A stretch of DNA of 64,000 nt from Acidovorax soli. GTDB taxonomy: Bacteria; Pseudomonadota; Gammaproteobacteria; Burkholderiales; Burkholderiaceae_C. The translations under genes were made by a program, and so were the position numbers. The notes below the pieces were generated by a model that was given only the letters and a program-made list of their open reading frames with translations, was not told the origin of the DNA and searched no databases. Positions 7,784 to 16,241 of the stretch are shown here, piece by piece (the stretch's first letter is position 1; each line of letters starts with the position of its first letter). The DNA is taken from the NCBI RefSeq assembly GCF_014207955.1, contig NZ_JACHLK010000020.1, positions 1 to 64,000 of the forward strand, written 5' to 3'.

Positions 7784-8694
7784 CAGCGGGCGCTTCCACC
7801 GTGGAGCTGCTGGAGGCCCCACGCGGCCTCTCGGCCACCGACCCGGCGCAACTGCTGGCTGCCGTGCTGCGCGCCAATGCCGGCACGCGGGATGCGCGGC
7901 TGAAAAAGATCCTGGAAGCCCTCATCCGCCACGCCCATGCCTTTGCGCTGGAGGTGGACTTGACCTCTGCCGAGCTGGACCTGGGCATGGACTTTCTGGT
8001 CCGCGTGGGCCAGGCCAGCGGACCGCACAAGAACGAGGGCATCCTGCTGGCCGACATCCTGGGCCTGGCCACGCTGGCCCAGCTGCGCGGGGCGCGCGAG
8101 GCCCTGGCCCGGGGCGGCACCGAGCCGGCACTGGTCGGCCCGTTCTGGCGCGCCCGGCAGCCGGTGCGCGCCAGCGGCGAGAGCATTGCCACGGCCGACA
8201 CCCCCGGCGCTCCGCTGCACGTGCGCGGCCGCGTGTGCTCGCTCGACGGCGCCCCCTTGGCCAACGCACGGGTGGAGACCTGGCAGGCCTCGCCCCAGGG
8301 CCTGTACGAGAACCAGGACCCCGAACAGGAGGAGATGAACCTGCGCGGCGTGTTCCTGACCGACGCCCAGGGCCGTTTCGACTTCCACAGCGTTCGCCCC
8401 GCGGGCTACCCCGTGCCGGTGGACGGCCCCTGCGGCGAACTGCTGGCCGCGCAGGGACGGGCCATCATGCGCCCGGCCCACCTGCATTTCATCGTGGTGG
8501 CCGACGGCCACAAGGTGCTGGCCACGCAGTACTTCGACATCGACGACCCGAACGCCCACGCGGACGTGGTGTTCGGCGCCGTGGGCTCGCTGCTGCGCCG
8601 CTTCGAACCCGATGGCCAGGGCGGCTTCTCCCTGGACATCGAGCTGCGGCTCGAACCCGGGGCCACGCAGTTGCCCCATTGCCCCCTCCCTTGA
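7780..8694 (+). CDS. Intradiol ring-cleavage dioxygenase (catechol/hydroxyquinol 1,2-type)
   Basis: A 304-residue non-haem Fe(III) dioxygenase that opens a catecholic ring between the two hydroxyls, giving a muconate-type product. The helical dimerisation domain (residues 1-110) is followed by the catalytic sandwich with GPFWRARQPV, RVETWQASPQGLY, NLRGVFLTDAQGRF and RPAHLHF. All four iron ligands can be seen: Y176, Y210, H234 and H236. The N-terminal domain, including the DFLVRVGQAS region, resembles hydroxyquinol 1,2-dioxygenases more than protocatechuate 3,4-dioxygenase. Neighbouring SDR, BKACE and MDR genes could process the ring-opened product. The exact diol is not determined. Confidence 0.9.
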   Translation: MTAGASTVELLEAPRGLSATDPAQLLAAVLRANAGTRDARLKKILEALIRHAHAFALEVDLTSAELDLGMDFLVRVGQASGPHKNEGILLADILGLATLAQLRGAREALARGGTEPALVGPFWRARQPVRASGESIATADTPGAPLHVRGRVCSLDGAPLANARVETWQASPQGLYENQDPEQEEMNLRGVFLTDAQGRFDFHSVRPAGYPVPVDGPCGELLAAQGRAIMRPAHLHFIVVADGHKVLATQYFDIDDPNAHADVVFGAVGSLLRRFEPDGQGGFSLDIELRLEPGATQLPHCPLP

Positions 8695-8705
8695 CCTGAA
8701 CCTCC

Positions 8706-9485
8706 ATGCAAGACAACGACAACCGAAGTTTCGCGCCGCGCGAGCGGCTCGACGGCGACATCGCCGTCATCACCGGTGGCACCGGCGCCATCGGGCTGGC
8801 CACGGCCCGGCGCATGGCCGCACTCGGCGCCCGGGTGGTGCTGCTGCAGCGCAGCGCCCCCGAGGCAGCCGCGCCCGCGCTGGCGCAATTGCCCGGCAGC
8901 GGGCACCGCGCCCTGCAGGCCAGCGTGACCGACAGCGCCGCCCTGCGCGCCGCCGCGCAGGCGGTGGAACGGGAAATGGGCGCGGCCACGGTGCTGGTGA
9001 ACAGCGCCGGCTTCACCCGCCCGGTGCCCGCGGCCGACCTGGAGGGCCTGGACGACGCGCTGATCGACGACATCTTCGCCACCAACTGGCGTGGCAGCTT
9101 CGCGGCCATCCGCGCCTTCGCGCCGCAGATGAAGGCAGCGGGCGACACGGTCGTGGTCAACGTCTCGTCCATCGCGGCCTTCACGGGCCTGGGCAGCAAC
9201 CTGGCCTATGCCGCCGCCAAGGCCGGCACCGATGCGCTCACGCGCGCCCTGGCCAAGACCCTGGCGCCCCAGGTGCGCTGCCTGGCGGTGTCGCCCGGTG
9301 TCGTCGACACCGCCTTCGTGCCCGGGCGCGACGCGGCCTTCAACGAGCGCGTGGGCCCCACCATCCCCTTGCAGCGTGTGGGTGCGGCCGACGACGTGGC
9401 GGCCGCCATCGTTGCCTGCTGCACCGCGCTGCGCTATGCCACGGGCAGCGTGATCGTTGCCGACGGAGGCCGCCACCTCGGCTGA
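8706..9485 (+). CDS. Short-chain dehydrogenase/reductase
   Basis: A 259-residue classical SDR. The cofactor motif TGGTGAIG lies at about residue 23, the NSAG motif follows strand 4, and the catalytic Ser (NVSSIAAF) and YxxxK (YAAAK) are present. The C-terminus ADGGRHLG matches the family. It would interconvert a hydroxyl and a carbonyl with NAD(P)H in the cytosol. It follows the dioxygenase after 11 nt and precedes the BKACE gene by 8 nt, so it probably acts on an intermediate between ring opening and chain cleavage. Confidence 0.92.
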   Translation: MQDNDNRSFAPRERLDGDIAVITGGTGAIGLATARRMAALGARVVLLQRSAPEAAAPALAQLPGSGHRALQASVTDSAALRAAAQAVEREMGAATVLVNSAGFTRPVPAADLEGLDDALIDDIFATNWRGSFAAIRAFAPQMKAAGDTVVVNVSSIAAFTGLGSNLAYAAAKAGTDALTRALAKTLAPQVRCLAVSPGVVDTAFVPGRDAAFNERVGPTIPLQRVGAADDVAAAIVACCTALRYATGSVIVADGGRHLG

Positions 9486-9493
9486 GCATCTTC

Positions 9494-10387
9494 ATGGAAG
9501 CCACCACCATCCTCACCTGCGCCGTCACCGGCAACCTCACGCGGCCCGAGCAGACGCCGCACCTGCCGATCACGCCCGAACAGATCAGCGACGCCTGCCT
9601 GGAGGCCGCACACGCCGGCGCGGCCGCCGTGCACATCCACGTGCGCGATCCGCACACCGGGGCGCCGTCCATGGACGTCGAGCTCTACGCCCGCGTGGTC
9701 GAGGCGCTGCGCCGCGAGCGGCCCGAGCTCATCATCAACCTCACCACCGGGCCGGGCGGGCGCTTCGTGCCCAGCGCGGACGAGCCGCGCCTGGCCGCCC
9801 CGGGCACCTCGCTGCTGCGGCCCGAACTGCGCGTGGAGCACATCGCGGCCCTGCAGCCCGACATCTGTTCGCTGGACCTCAACACCATGAATTCGGGCGA
9901 GCAGGTGGTGATGAACACCCCCGCCAACGTGCGCCGCATGGCCGCCGTGATCCGCGCGAATGGCGTGGTGCCCGAACTCGAATGCTTCGACACCGGCGAC
10001 CTGGTGCTCGCGCAGGCCCTGATGGCCGACGGCACCCTCGCCGGCCCGGGCCTGTACACCTTTGTCATGGGGGTGCGCTACGCGCTGCCGTTCACGCCTG
10101 CGGCCCTGATGCTGGCGCGCTCGCTGATCGCGCCGCAGGCCTCCTGGTCGGCGTTTGCCGTGGGGCGCCATGCCTTTCCCGCCGTGGCCCAGGCCCACCT
10201 GCTGGGCGGCAACGTGCGCATCGGCCTCGAAGACACCATCTACCTCGACAAGGGCGTGCTCGCGCGCAGCAACGCCGAGCTGGTGCACAAGGCGCGCCGC
10301 ATTGTCGAGGACCTCGGCGGGCGCCTGGCCACCAGTGCCGAGGCCCGCACCACCTGGGGCCTGCGTGCCAGCAACGCCCTGCACTGA
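9494..10387 (+). CDS. Beta-keto acid cleavage enzyme (BKACE, DUF849)
   Basis: A 297-residue zinc enzyme of the BKACE family, which condenses a beta-keto acid with acetyl-CoA and releases acetoacetate plus a new acyl-CoA. Family blocks visible are TCAVTGNLTRPEQTPHLPIT, AAVHIHVRDP with the HxH zinc pair, LIINLTTGPGG, FDTGDL and VRIGLEDTIY, whose Glu is the third ligand. The position after an intradiol dioxygenase suggests it may cleave 3-oxoadipate or a close analogue, giving acetoacetate and succinyl-CoA without the usual CoA-transferase and thiolase. That role is inference. Confidence 0.9.
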   Translation: MEATTILTCAVTGNLTRPEQTPHLPITPEQISDACLEAAHAGAAAVHIHVRDPHTGAPSMDVELYARVVEALRRERPELIINLTTGPGGRFVPSADEPRLAAPGTSLLRPELRVEHIAALQPDICSLDLNTMNSGEQVVMNTPANVRRMAAVIRANGVVPELECFDTGDLVLAQALMADGTLAGPGLYTFVMGVRYALPFTPAALMLARSLIAPQASWSAFAVGRHAFPAVAQAHLLGGNVRIGLEDTIYLDKGVLARSNAELVHKARRIVEDLGGRLATSAEARTTWGLRASNALH

Positions 10388-10425
10388 ACCGACTTCACTC
10401 TCCATCCCATCCAAGGACTCTCACC

Positions 10426-11421
10426 ATGACCATTGCCACCCCATCGCGCGCATTGCGCGTCCTCCAGAAGGCCGAAGCGCCCGACACGCTCGACCTGCAG
10501 CTGCAGCCCCAAAGCCCGCCCGCAGCGCCCCCGGGCCACGCGGTCGTCGAAGTGCTGGCCGCGGCCGTCAACCCCAGCGATGTCAAGGCAGCACTGGGCA
10601 TGATGCCCCATGCCGTCTGGCCACGCACACCGGGCCGCGACTTTGCCGGCCGCGTGGTGGCCGGCCCCAAGGAGTGGCTGGGCGCCGAGGTCTGGGGCAC
10701 GGGCGGCGACCTCGGCGTCACCCGCGACGGCAGCCACGCACGCTACCTGGTGCTGCCCGAAGCCGCCCTGGCGCGCAAGCCCGCTGCCGTGCCCGTGGCC
10801 GCAGCGGGCACCGTGGGCGTGCCCTTCATCACCGCATGGGAGGGCCTGCGCCGGGCCGGGCTGCGCGGGCCGGGCCAGACCGTGGTCGTCTTCGGCGCCA
10901 ACGGCAAGGTGGGCCAGGCCGCCATCCAGTTGGCCACGCGCGCCGGCGCGGCGGTCTTCGGCGTGGAGCGCGGTGCCAGCCGCTACCAGGGCCACGCCAG
11001 CCAGCCGGTCCGTGTGCTGGATGGGACCGCCCCGGACCTGGGCGATGCCCTGCTCGAGGCCACGGGTGGGCGCGGGGCCGACATCGCCTACAACACGGTG
11101 GGCTCGCCCTACTTCGCACCCGCCCTGCACAGCCTGGCCGTGGGCGGCACGCAGGTCCTCATCTCCACCATCGAGCGCTCCGTGCCGTTCGACATCCTGA
11201 TGTTCTACCGCCGCAACCTGCAGCTGCTGGGGGTGGACAGCCTCAAGCTCAGCGTGGTGGACTGCGCCGCCATCCTGAACCTGCTGGCGCCGGGATTCGG
11301 CGATGGGTCGCTGCGCGCCTTCCCCGTCGATCCGGCCGGCCTGGTGCCGCTCGAAGAAGCCGCCGACGCCTACCGGCGCGTGATCGCGGGGTCCTCTTCG
11401 CGCGTCGTGCTGGCGCCCTGA
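10426..11421 (+). CDS. Zinc-independent MDR (quinone reductase-like) oxidoreductase
   Basis: A 331-residue medium-chain reductase. It has the GroES-like N-terminal domain (VVEVLAAAVNPSDVK, TPGRDFAGRVV), no structural-zinc cysteines, and a Rossmann domain with VVFGANGKVGQAAIQLA near residue 150. Such enzymes reduce quinones or conjugated enones with NADPH. In this operon it could saturate the double bond of a maleylacetate-like intermediate, a step for which no canonical maleylacetate reductase is present; this is an inference. It follows BKACE after 38 nt. Confidence 0.87.
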   Translation: MTIATPSRALRVLQKAEAPDTLDLQLQPQSPPAAPPGHAVVEVLAAAVNPSDVKAALGMMPHAVWPRTPGRDFAGRVVAGPKEWLGAEVWGTGGDLGVTRDGSHARYLVLPEAALARKPAAVPVAAAGTVGVPFITAWEGLRRAGLRGPGQTVVVFGANGKVGQAAIQLATRAGAAVFGVERGASRYQGHASQPVRVLDGTAPDLGDALLEATGGRGADIAYNTVGSPYFAPALHSLAVGGTQVLISTIERSVPFDILMFYRRNLQLLGVDSLKLSVVDCAAILNLLAPGFGDGSLRAFPVDPAGLVPLEEAADAYRRVIAGSSSRVVLAP

Positions 11422-11435
11422 GAACGGAGCACCCC

Positions 11436-11789
11436 ATGCACCTGGTACGGCATGCCGACGCGCCCGGCTACGACGCGCCCGGCCACGATGGCTTCACGAT
11501 GGCGCGCCTGCAAGGCCGCGAGGCCGGCCCCGCAGAGACGTCCTGGATAGGGCTGTCGCTGGTGGCCCCGGGGGGCAGCACCACGCTGTCCGCTTCCGCG
11601 CTGGAAAAGTTCTATGTGGTGCTGGACGGCGAGCTGGAGATCACCAGCCAGCAGCCCGATGGCCCGCCGCAGCGTGAGGTGCTGCGCGCGCTTGACAGCT
11701 GCCGCATCGCGCCGGGCGAGGCGCGGCAACTGGCCAACCGCAGCGCGCACCCGGTGCGGGTGCTGCTGGTGATGGCGGAGCCCCGGTGA
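11436..11789 (+). CDS. Small cupin-domain protein
   Basis: A 117-residue single-domain cupin. The barrel shows GGSTTLSASALEKFYVVLDG and a second block CRIAPGEARQLANRS. The usual metal histidines of cupin motif 1 (GxxxxxHxH) are not evident, because the equivalent positions read TTLSAS, so metal-based catalysis is uncertain. It is the last gene of the plus-strand run starting at 5633 and converges with the aldehyde dehydrogenase. It may be a sensor, isomerase or accessory protein for the pathway. Confidence 0.78.
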   Translation: MHLVRHADAPGYDAPGHDGFTMARLQGREAGPAETSWIGLSLVAPGGSTTLSASALEKFYVVLDGELEITSQQPDGPPQREVLRALDSCRIAPGEARQLANRSAHPVRVLLVMAEPR

Positions 11790-11838
11790 GACGGGCGACC
11801 ACGCCACCGGGGGACCGAGCCAAGGGGCGTGCGACGCA

Positions 11839-13278
11839 TCAGGCTTGGGTGTACGCCGTCTTCACGCTCGTGTAGAACTCGGCCGCATACCGGCCCTGCT
11901 CACGCGCTCCATAGCTGGAGCCCTTGCGCCCACCGAAAGGCACGTGGTAGTCCACTCCGGCGGTGGGCAGATTGACCATGGCCATGCCAGCCTGGACATG
12001 CCGTTTGAAATGTGCCGCGTGTTTGAGCGAGGTCGTCGCAATGCCGGCGGCCAGACCGAAGGGCGTATCGTTGGCCAAGGCCAGCGCCTCCCCGTAGTCG
12101 CGTGCCCGGAGCACGCTGACCACGGGCCCGAAGACTTCCTCCTGGTTGATGCGCATCCCGGGCGTGGTGTCGACAATCAGCGCAGGGTTCATGTAGAAGC
12201 CGGGGTTCCCCGCCAAGCCCCGGGCCAGCGCCTCGCCCCCATAGGCCAACCGTGCCCCCTCCGCGCGGGCAATGGCGACATATTCCAGATCCTGGTCGAG
12301 CTGCCTCTGGTCGACCACGGGCCCTATATCAGCCCCCGCAGCGCGCGCATCGTCCACCCTCAGGGATTTCAGGCGCTCGACCATCGCGGCAACGAACCGA
12401 TCATGGATACCTTCGGTGACGATGAGGCGTGACGACGCCGTGCAGCGCTGACCGGTGGAGAAGTAACCGCTGTTGACTGCGCAGTTCACGGCGACGTCCA
12501 GGTCCGCGTCGTCCAGAACGACCATCGGGTTCTTGCCCCCCATCTCCAGCTGGAACTTGGCCATGCGCGCTACGCAGGCCGCCGCCACCTTGCGGCCCGT
12601 CGCGGCGGAGCCGGTGAAGGAGACCGCGCCAACGCGCCCATCTTCCAGCAGCGTGGCACCCACGTCAGCACCCCGGCCCATCACCAGATTGAATACGCCA
12701 GCCGGCAGGCCCGCACGCGACAGGATCTCGGCCAGCGCCCAAGCCGACCCCGGCACCAGTTCCGCGGGCTTGAACACCACGCAGTTGCCATAGGCCAGCG
12801 CGGGCGCGATCTTCCACGCCGGAATGGCCATCGGAAAATTCCAGGGCGTGATGATGCCCACCACGCCCAGGGGCTCGCGCGTGATTTCCACACCAACGCC
12901 AGGCCGCACCGAAGGCAAGGCTTCCCCGCCGGGCCGCAAGGCCTCGCCCGCGAAGAACTTGAAGATATTGCCGGCACGCACCACCTCGCCGGTGGCCTCG
13001 GGCAGGGTCTTGCCTTCCTCGCGCGCCAGCAGGTCGCCCAGCTCACTGCGGCGCCCCAGGATCTCGCTGCCCACCGCATCCAGCAGGTCAAAGCGCTGCT
13101 GCGGTGTCGAAAGGCTCCACCCCGCAAAGGCGGCCTCGGCGGCCGCGATGGCCAGCCGGGTCTGTGCGGCGTCGGCCTGCGCGTACTCGCCGACCAGGTC
13201 GCGGGTGTCGGAGGGGTTGATGTTGCGGGAGACCTGCGCCCCCGCCAGCCAGGTGCCGTCGATGAAGTTCTTGTGCAT
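11839..13278 (-). CDS. Aldehyde dehydrogenase (2,5-dioxovalerate/KGSADH-like)
   Basis: A 479-residue NAD(P)-dependent aldehyde dehydrogenase. Visible are the substrate-channel block IITPWNFPMAIPAWK, the cofactor motif SFTGSAATGRKV, the general base Glu in FQLEMGGKNP, and the nucleophilic Cys in STGQRCTASS. The C-terminal block MVNLPTAGVDYHVPFGGRKG is reminiscent of alpha-ketoglutaric semialdehyde dehydrogenases. It would oxidise a semialdehyde to a carboxylate in the cytosol. The ATG at 13278 matches the usual family N-terminus (MHKNFIDGTW). One of the four shared upstream elements lies about 110 bp before the start, so it is probably co-regulated with the 20850-30289 operon and may supply a semialdehyde oxidation step to it. 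Confidence 0.9.
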   Translation of the reverse strand: MHKNFIDGTWLAGAQVSRNINPSDTRDLVGEYAQADAAQTRLAIAAAEAAFAGWSLSTPQQRFDLLDAVGSEILGRRSELGDLLAREEGKTLPEATGEVVRAGNIFKFFAGEALRPGGEALPSVRPGVGVEITREPLGVVGIITPWNFPMAIPAWKIAPALAYGNCVVFKPAELVPGSAWALAEILSRAGLPAGVFNLVMGRGADVGATLLEDGRVGAVSFTGSAATGRKVAAACVARMAKFQLEMGGKNPMVVLDDADLDVAVNCAVNSGYFSTGQRCTASSRLIVTEGIHDRFVAAMVERLKSLRVDDARAAGADIGPVVDQRQLDQDLEYVAIARAEGARLAYGGEALARGLAGNPGFYMNPALIVDTTPGMRINQEEVFGPVVSVLRARDYGEALALANDTPFGLAAGIATTSLKHAAHFKRHVQAGMAMVNLPTAGVDYHVPFGGRKGSSYGAREQGRYAAEFYTSVKTAYTQA

Positions 13279-13375
13279 TGTCTTGGTTCTCGGTAAGAGT
13301 CGATAGCCGGGCCTCGCTTGCCGCGGGCTGCAGCCTCCCTTGAGGCTACGCAAGACGCCTTCCCGGGTCCCTGCA

Positions 13376-13413
13376 CAGGCGGCAGATTCGTTGGCACTTT
13401 TGGCGTGCCAACG
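13376..13413 (-). promoter_or_regulatory. Shared upstream element, copy 1 (before aldehyde dehydrogenase)
   Basis: On the minus strand the core reads AAAAGTGCCAACGAATCT (13401-13384), followed after 7 nt by GTGCA. It matches copies at 19576, 30418 and 38941. This copy also overlaps a perfect 9-bp inverted repeat (CGTTGGCAC ... GTGCCAACG, 13389-13413). It lies about 106 bp upstream of the aldehyde dehydrogenase start. Confidence 0.6.
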
Positions 13414-13425
13414 CATTGCCCGCGT

Positions 13426-15084
13426 TCAGCGCCCGGCAACTCTGTCGGCCAGTTGGAAGGCCGAGACCATGCGGGCCAGGCGCTGCGCCTGGGACTGCAG
13501 CGACTGCGCTGCCGCCGCACTCTGCTCCACGAGCGCGGCATTCTGCTGGGTGGACTGGTCCATGTCGTTCATGGCCTGTGCAACCTCGTCGATGCCCAGG
13601 CTTTGCGACGCCGCAGCGTGGGTGATCTCGTGGATGGCGGCCGTGACCTGGCGCACCCCGGCGACGATGCCCTCCATCTTCTGGCCCGCATCGTGCACCA
13701 GCGCACTGCCGCAGGCCACGCTGGCCACGGACGACTGGATCAGGAGCTTGATGTCCTTGGCCGCAGCGTCCGAACGGTGCGCGAGGCTGCGCACCTCGCC
13801 CGCCACCACCGCGAATCCGCGCCCTTGCTCCCCCGCCCGGGCCGCCTCCACAGCGGCATTGAGTGCCAGGATATTGGTCTGGAAAGCGATGCCTTCGATC
13901 AGGCCGATGATGTCGGCGATCTTGCGGGACTGCAGGGCAATGTCCTGCATGCTCTGCACGGCCTGCAGCACCACCTGGCCGCCCTGCTCTGCCGCCTGGG
14001 CTGCGTTGCGTGCCAGCCCGTCCGCCGTGCGGGCCGACTGGGCCGACTGGCGCACCGCGCCGGACAGCTGGTCCACGGATCCTGCCGTCCGCTGCAGTTG
14101 GCTGGCCGCATGCTCGGTGCGCTGCGACAGATCGTTGTTGCCTGAGGAGACATCGGTCGAGGCGTCCTGGATGGAGTGGGCGACATCGCGCACCTCGCGC
14201 ACCAGTGCACCCAGGCTGGACTGCATGCGGGCCAGGGCTTCCAGCAAGGCCCCCGTCTCGTCACGGCCACCGCGCGGGATCACGAGCGAGAGATCGCCCT
14301 GCGCCACCCGCTCGGCGACGCGGACGGCCTCCCCAATGGGACGTGTCACGCCCCGTGCAATATTCCAGGCCGCCAGGGCACCGCCCAGTATCGCCAGCAC
14401 CGATGCCAGCACCTGGACCGACTGGGCGAGCGCTGCCGCCGCCGATGCGTGGGCCTGGCGCTCGCGCCCGGCCGCCGTGGTCGCCTCCACGATCGGATCG
14501 ACGGCCTTCACCCACTGCTCGACCCGGGCCCTCATGGTGCCGGCGAAGTGGTCGATCACGACCAGGTCGGGCTCCACATCGCCCTGGCCACGGACAGCAT
14601 CCACCCGGCTGCGGATGCTGCGTTCCAGTTCCTGCAGCACGCCCTCGGCCTGCGCCAGCCCGCCCAGGGCTCCTGCCAGGCCCGGAATGTCCTGGCCCCC
14701 GTGGGTCAGCGACACCAGCCCGCTGCGGGCCCGCTGGTACAGGCCGCGCGACTGCTCGACCAGGCCCTGGTGGAAGTCGATGTCCTCGCGCTGGGTCGAC
14801 AGCACCAGCAGCAAGGCGTTCAGGTAGATGTCGTCGATGCTGCTGCGCATGGCGCTGGCACGGGCAGCGATCTCGGCGTGGGCATGGACCGCAGACGCCA
14901 TATTGCGTTCCATGGCCCTCATCTGCAGCACGGCATAGGCTGTGCTGCCGGCGAACAGGGCCAGCACCAGGCCAAAGCCCAGGGCCAGCCGCATGCCAAT
15001 GCCCAGCCGGCCGCCTCCTTGGGGGACACTTGCAACGGCCATGGCATTGCGGAGGCGAAGTGACGGGAGCGGGAACGAGGGCAT
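13426..15084 (-). CDS. Methyl-accepting chemotaxis protein
   Basis: A 552-residue transmembrane chemoreceptor. Membrane segment 1 spans about residues 31-52 and is followed by a periplasmic four-helix-bundle sensor (about 55-212). Then come membrane segment 2 (about 213-240), a HAMP domain (RGVTRPIGEAVRVAERVAQG) and a cytoplasmic signalling domain with the hairpin tip EGIAFQTNILALNAAVEAAR. It has no obvious C-terminal CheR-tether pentapeptide. The gene lies 38 nt after a Bug/TctC binding protein gene and may be co-transcribed with it, which suggests taxis towards an aromatic or carboxylate ligand. The start at 15084 is the first ATG consistent with a short cytoplasmic tail; no strong ribosome site is visible. 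Confidence 0.92.
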   Translation of the reverse strand: MPSFPLPSLRLRNAMAVASVPQGGGRLGIGMRLALGFGLVLALFAGSTAYAVLQMRAMERNMASAVHAHAEIAARASAMRSSIDDIYLNALLLVLSTQREDIDFHQGLVEQSRGLYQRARSGLVSLTHGGQDIPGLAGALGGLAQAEGVLQELERSIRSRVDAVRGQGDVEPDLVVIDHFAGTMRARVEQWVKAVDPIVEATTAAGRERQAHASAAAALAQSVQVLASVLAILGGALAAWNIARGVTRPIGEAVRVAERVAQGDLSLVIPRGGRDETGALLEALARMQSSLGALVREVRDVAHSIQDASTDVSSGNNDLSQRTEHAASQLQRTAGSVDQLSGAVRQSAQSARTADGLARNAAQAAEQGGQVVLQAVQSMQDIALQSRKIADIIGLIEGIAFQTNILALNAAVEAARAGEQGRGFAVVAGEVRSLAHRSDAAAKDIKLLIQSSVASVACGSALVHDAGQKMEGIVAGVRQVTAAIHEITHAAASQSLGIDEVAQAMNDMDQSTQQNAALVEQSAAAAQSLQSQAQRLARMVSAFQLADRVAGR

Positions 15085-15122
15085 GGTGTCGCGCTGGTTG
15101 GAGGTTGTTGAATGCGTGGTGG

Positions 15123-16094
15123 CTACTGGCGGGGTATTGCGGCCCTGTCGATCACCGAGCGCCACTTCGCGATGTCGCTGCGCATGCGCTGGGCCATCTG
15201 CTCCGGCGTGCTGGCCTGGGCCTCGGCCCCCAGATCCAGCAGCGCCTTGCGTACCTGCGGTGATCCCACAGCCGTTGCGATTTCCCTGGCGAGCCGGGTC
15301 ACCACAGCCTGCGGCGTAGCCGCGGGAACGGCAATGCCGTTCCAGGAGGAGACCTCGAACCCCGCCAGACCGCTTTCCGCCACCGTTGGCACATGGGAAA
15401 GGCCGGCGAAGCGGCGGGCCGAGGTCACTGCCAGGGGCTTGATCGCGCCGGCATGGATCTGGCTGAGCACGACCGGCAGCATGTCGATCGCCACGTGCAC
15501 GTCCCTGGACCGGATCGCACTGACCAGGTCTGAGGTGGTCTTGTAAGGCACGATCAGCGCGTCGATGCCGGCCATGGAGCGGAACATCTCGGCAGCCAGG
15601 TTCTGCGTGCTGCCCACCCGGGCACTGCCGATATTGAGCTTGCCTGGATGGGTCTTCGCGAACGCGATCACATCGGCCACGGATCTCAGGTCCGACGCGG
15701 CCGCGCCCAGGAAGGCGAGATCGAACGAGGACAGCGTGGAGACATGCGTGAAGTCCCCCATCAGGTCGTAGGGCAGTTTGGTGAAGAGCGCCGACGTGAG
15801 CGCGGTTCCGCTGCCGGCCATCAGCAGGGTGTGGCCATCCGGCCGGGCATGCTTGACCAATGAAGCGGCCGCGACCGGAGCGGGCCGGTTCTCGACCACC
15901 ACCGGCTGGCCCAGGCCTTCACCCAATTTTTGCGCCACCAGCCGTGCCACGATGTCCCCTGCGCCGCCCGGCGCGAACGCCACGACCCATTGCAGGGGCT
16001 TGCTGGGATAGGACTGCGCACGGATACCGCCCGTGGCAAAGGCCAGGGCGACAGCGCTGCCGTAGCGCACGAAGCTTCTTTTTGGGGTGTCCAC
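15123..16094 (-). CDS. Bug/TctC-type periplasmic binding protein
   Basis: A 323-residue binding protein with a signal peptide (FVRYGSAVALAFATGGIRAQ) and the family blocks LQWVVAFAPGGAGDIVARL, VVVENRPAP, FTKLPYDLMGDF and LNIGSARVGSTQNLAAE. A GTG start at 16094 is preferred because GGAGG sequences lie 4-7 nt upstream. It is an orphan without TctAB. Close linkage to the chemoreceptor at 13426-15084 raises the possibility that it delivers ligand to that receptor rather than to a permease. Confidence 0.88.
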   Translation of the reverse strand: MDTPKRSFVRYGSAVALAFATGGIRAQSYPSKPLQWVVAFAPGGAGDIVARLVAQKLGEGLGQPVVVENRPAPVAAASLVKHARPDGHTLLMAGSGTALTSALFTKLPYDLMGDFTHVSTLSSFDLAFLGAAASDLRSVADVIAFAKTHPGKLNIGSARVGSTQNLAAEMFRSMAGIDALIVPYKTTSDLVSAIRSRDVHVAIDMLPVVLSQIHAGAIKPLAVTSARRFAGLSHVPTVAESGLAGFEVSSWNGIAVPAATPQAVVTRLAREIATAVGSPQVRKALLDLGAEAQASTPEQMAQRMRSDIAKWRSVIDRAAIPRQ

Positions 16095-16241
16095 GATACC
16101 TCCTCCCGCCGCAGCGGGACATCCGTGATGCACATGAATGGAACCGGCGCAAGCCGGTGGGGATGCAGGCGCCCGTGCCCCACCGCCACGCCCACCAGGA
16201 TTCGTGGCGGCCGGGGAGCGGCGCTGCGCTGCCTGGGCCGA

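Noticed and set aside
13389..13413. 9-bp inverted repeat as a terminator for the chemoreceptor gene
   Set aside because: No T-run follows on the minus strand, and the repeat overlaps the shared element, so a regulatory role is at least as likely.
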